NCBI GenBank assembly: GCA_023430245.1
Contig: JAEZBA010000528.1
Location: 1 to 8,077, forward strand
DNA: 8,077 nucleotides
Source: Pseudomonadota bacterium
GTDB lineage: Bacteria; Pseudomonadota; Alphaproteobacteria; Rhizobiales; Xanthobacteraceae
Direction of reading: 5' to 3'
The notes below the pieces were generated by a model that did not search any database, had not been told where the DNA came from, and saw only the letters and a list, made by a program, of their open reading frames with translations. A program made the position numbers and the translations under genes. The stretch's first letter is position 1. Each line of letters starts with the position of its first letter. Shown one piece after another: positions 6,615 through 8,077 of the stretch.

Positions 6615-6950
6615 ATGGCCGAATTGACCGGAAGCATCCTGATCCTGCTCGGCGCGTTCTTTCACTTCTCGGCCGGGCTTGGCATGTTGCGGATGCCGGA
6701 CGTCTTCACCCGCATGCAGGCCGGCACCAAGGCCTCCACGCTCGGCAATGCGCTGATCCTGATCGGCATCGCGTTCTATCATCCAGGCTGGGCGCTGAAG
6801 CTTCTGATCCTGATCTATTTCGTGTTCATGACCAATCCGGTGTCGTCGCATGCACTGGCGCGCGCCGCGCGCCGGATCGGCATTCCGATGGCCGGGAAGA
6901 CCGAGCCGGACACGAGCGGGGCGACAACGCCAATCAGGGACCGCGCCTGA
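6615..6950 (+). CDS. mrpG: Mrp/Mnh/Pha-type antiporter subunit G
   Basis: This is subunit G of the antiporter, a three-helix membrane protein homologous to MbhC. It is 111 residues long, with helices at about 3-23, 44-56 and 61-75. The signature MLRMPDVFTRMQAGTKAST (24-42) between TM1 and TM2 matches the family pattern (R-x-PD-x-x-x-R-x-x-A-x-x-K), and TNPVSSHALARAA (73-85) closes the third helix as in other G subunits. The polar tail from about 91 is unstructured. ATG 6615 has GGAG at seven bases, overlapping the end of the previous gene, whose stop is four bases upstream. The stop TGA overlaps the start of the mrpB fusion as TGATG. Confidence 0.93.
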   Translation: MAELTGSILILLGAFFHFSAGLGMLRMPDVFTRMQAGTKASTLGNALILIGIAFYHPGWALKLLILIYFVFMTNPVSSHALARAARRIGIPMAGKTEPDTSGATTPIRDRA

Positions 6951-7660
6951 TGCAACGCTTCCTGTCGGCCGGTGCCGTCGTCCTGTTCGCGCTGATCCTG
7001 GCGAGCATCGCGATCGGCTATACCGAACAGCAGACGCTTCGGCCGCTGGCGGAGAGCTATGTGCGGCTGGTGCCGCAGGATCTCGGCGCTCCGAATGTGA
7101 TCACTGGCATCCTGCTGACCTATCGCGCCTTCGATACGCTGGGTGAGGTGGCGGTCCTGTTCATGGTGGCGGCCGGCGTTGGACTGGTACTCACCGCATC
7201 CCGGAAAACCTCGGGTGCCGGATCATCACAGGCCGGGGACAAGGAAGCGGAGCGCAAGACACCCGCGTCCGAAATCGTGCAAAGCGCAACCCAGATCATG
7301 GTGCCGCTGATTGCGATCTTCGCGGCCTATATCATCATGAACGGACATATTTCCGCCGGCGGCGGTTTCCAGGGAGGCGCCGTGATCGCATCGGCGGTGT
7401 TGCTGCTGCTGCTCGCCAATCCCTCGCAGGCGCTCAACACTGCCTTCCTCAGCATCACCGAATCCGTGGCCGGCGTATTATTCGTGCTTGTCGGCATTGC
7501 CGGCCTGATCTTTGCCGGCGGCTTTCTCGATAACCGGGTTCTGCCGCTCGGCCAGTTCGGGGCGTTCTTCAGCGCCGGCGCCATTCCGGTGCTGTCGGTG
7601 CTGCTCGGCGTCAAGGTCGGCTGCGAACTCGCCGTCATTCTCGACCGCTTCCGGAGCTGA
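6950..7660 (+). CDS. mrpB: MbhE-MrpB fusion subunit of the Mrp-type antiporter
   Basis: This is a two-module membrane subunit of 236 residues. Residues 1-85 resemble MbhE, the last part of classical MrpA, recognised by NVITGILLTYRAFDTLGE (49-66) between two hydrophobic helices (about 7-24 and 66-83). A polar linker (86-106, rich in Ser, Lys and Glu) leads to the MnhB domain (107-236), with helices at about 114-130, 143-157, 172-192 and 207-223 and the signature NGHISAGGGFQGGA (131-144). An ordinary MrpB is about 140 residues, so the N-terminal addition is real rather than a start-codon artefact: it is fully hydrophobic and motif-bearing. The start ATG overlaps the mrpG stop and has AGGGA about nine bases upstream. 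Together with the mbhD-like gene it supplies the modules missing from a short MrpA. Such proteins are often annotated as hydrogenase subunit E; no hydrogenase is present here. Confidence 0.9.
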   Translation: MQRFLSAGAVVLFALILASIAIGYTEQQTLRPLAESYVRLVPQDLGAPNVITGILLTYRAFDTLGEVAVLFMVAAGVGLVLTASRKTSGAGSSQAGDKEAERKTPASEIVQSATQIMVPLIAIFAAYIIMNGHISAGGGFQGGAVIASAVLLLLLANPSQALNTAFLSITESVAGVLFVLVGIAGLIFAGGFLDNRVLPLGQFGAFFSAGAIPVLSVLLGVKVGCELAVILDRFRS

Positions 7661-7686
7661 AGCCTTTTCATGCGGGCAGGCCGATC

Positions 7687-8046
7687 ATGATCTCCACCAT
7701 CGTGCTGACCACCGGCCTCGTGCTGATGCTGATCGGACTGGGGGGCGTGCTCACGCACCGCAACATCCTGCGCATCATCATCTCGCTGTCGCTGATCGGC
7801 ACCGGCACGCACATCATGATTGTCGCGATCGGCTATGTCCGCGGTGGCACCGCGCCGATCATCGACCGCGCGCTCACCATCGCCGAGGCACCGACCCGTG
7901 CGGTCGATCCGGTCCCGTCGGCGCTGGTCGTCACCGCCATCGTGATCGGCCTAGCCGTGACCGCGGTGCTGCTTGCCTATGCGATCCGGCTCTATGACGC
8001 GAAGAAGACGCTCTCCATCGACGCCTTCACGGAGTCGAAATGGTAG
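7687..8046 (+). CDS. mrpC: Mrp/Mnh/Pha-type antiporter subunit C (NuoK-like)
   Basis: This membrane subunit is homologous to NuoK of complex I and MbhG of hydrogenases. The 119-residue protein has three helices (about 3-21, 28-50, 79-102) and the MrpC hallmark DPVPSALVVTAIVIGLAVTA (74-93) at the third helix. The loop at 53-75 carries GGTAPIIDRA, also typical. Start ATG 7687 lies 26 bases after the mrpB stop, the longest gap in this operon. The purine stretch GGGCAGG upstream is a poor Shine-Dalgarno, yet no other start gives the correct N-terminus. The last seven bases overlap the next gene, whose ATG is at 8040. Confidence 0.93.
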   Translation: MISTIVLTTGLVLMLIGLGGVLTHRNILRIIISLSLIGTGTHIMIVAIGYVRGGTAPIIDRALTIAEAPTRAVDPVPSALVVTAIVIGLAVTAVLLAYAIRLYDAKKTLSIDAFTESKW

Positions 8047-8077
8047 GGGGCCTGCTTCATCCGCTGAACATCTTCAT
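8040..8077 (+). CDS. Start of next mrp gene, probably NuoL/M-like antiporter subunit D (partial)
   Basis: An ATG at 8040 overlaps the end of mrpC and is preceded by GGAG at five bases. It opens a frame reading MVGGLLHPLNIF that runs off the window edge. In Mrp and Mbh operons the gene after the C subunit encodes a large proton-translocating subunit of the NuoL/M/N type, so that identity is expected from context. Twelve residues are too few to prove it. Confidence 0.6.
   Translation, partial: MVGGLLHPLNIF

Noticed and set aside
6950..7660. Reading the MbhE-like module as evidence of a hydrogenase
   Set aside because: The same module belongs to Mrp antiporters, and no hydrogenase catalytic or iron-sulfur gene is present in the window.

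Overview
The window is GC-rich and densely coded, with strongly G/C-biased third positions, short or overlapping gene junctions and few intergenic bases. Gene content and protein style suggest an alphaproteobacterium, probably of the Rhizobiales (Bradyrhizobium/Rhodopseudomonas-like). That placement is inferred from the protein sequences, not from a marker gene. No RNA gene, insertion sequence, CRISPR array or origin is visible.

Layout: (1) Bases 1-140 are a leader with one dyad and no convincing promoter. (2) Bases 141-4692, plus strand, are a three-gene unit joined by two ATGA stop/start overlaps. It encodes a lipoprotein periplasmic adaptor, an RND (HAE-1 type) inner-membrane transporter and a small secreted protein with a WxxGxW-like repeat. 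No TolC-type outer-membrane channel is present. (3) Bases 4712-5374, minus strand, encode a predicted secreted alpha/beta-hydrolase with a GHSLG nucleophile elbow, convergent with the efflux unit. (4) Bases 5375-5591 are the divergent intergenic region. (5) From 5592 to the right edge, plus strand, lies a Mrp/Mnh/Pha-type cation/proton antiporter operon: mrpE, mrpF, an mbhD-like gene, mrpG, an mbhE-mrpB fusion, mrpC, and the first codons of the next gene (probably the NuoL/M-like subunit D). The right edge cuts the operon.

How they work together: the adaptor and RND protein should form two parts of a proton-driven tripartite exporter and would borrow an outer-membrane channel from elsewhere. 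The Mrp genes encode the small membrane subunits of a multi-subunit Na+(K+)/H+ antiporter related to the membrane arm of complex I and of Mbh hydrogenases. The most notable feature is that the two modules normally found at the C-terminus of MrpA (MbhD-like and MbhE-like) are here a free-standing 80-residue protein and an N-terminal fusion on MrpB. The gene order (E-F first, D last) resembles the Mbh membrane arm more than the classical mrpABCDEFG order. I see no clearly undescribed system. Most of the window is recognisable transport machinery, and the less explained parts are the small repeat protein, the hydrolase and the mrpE leader.
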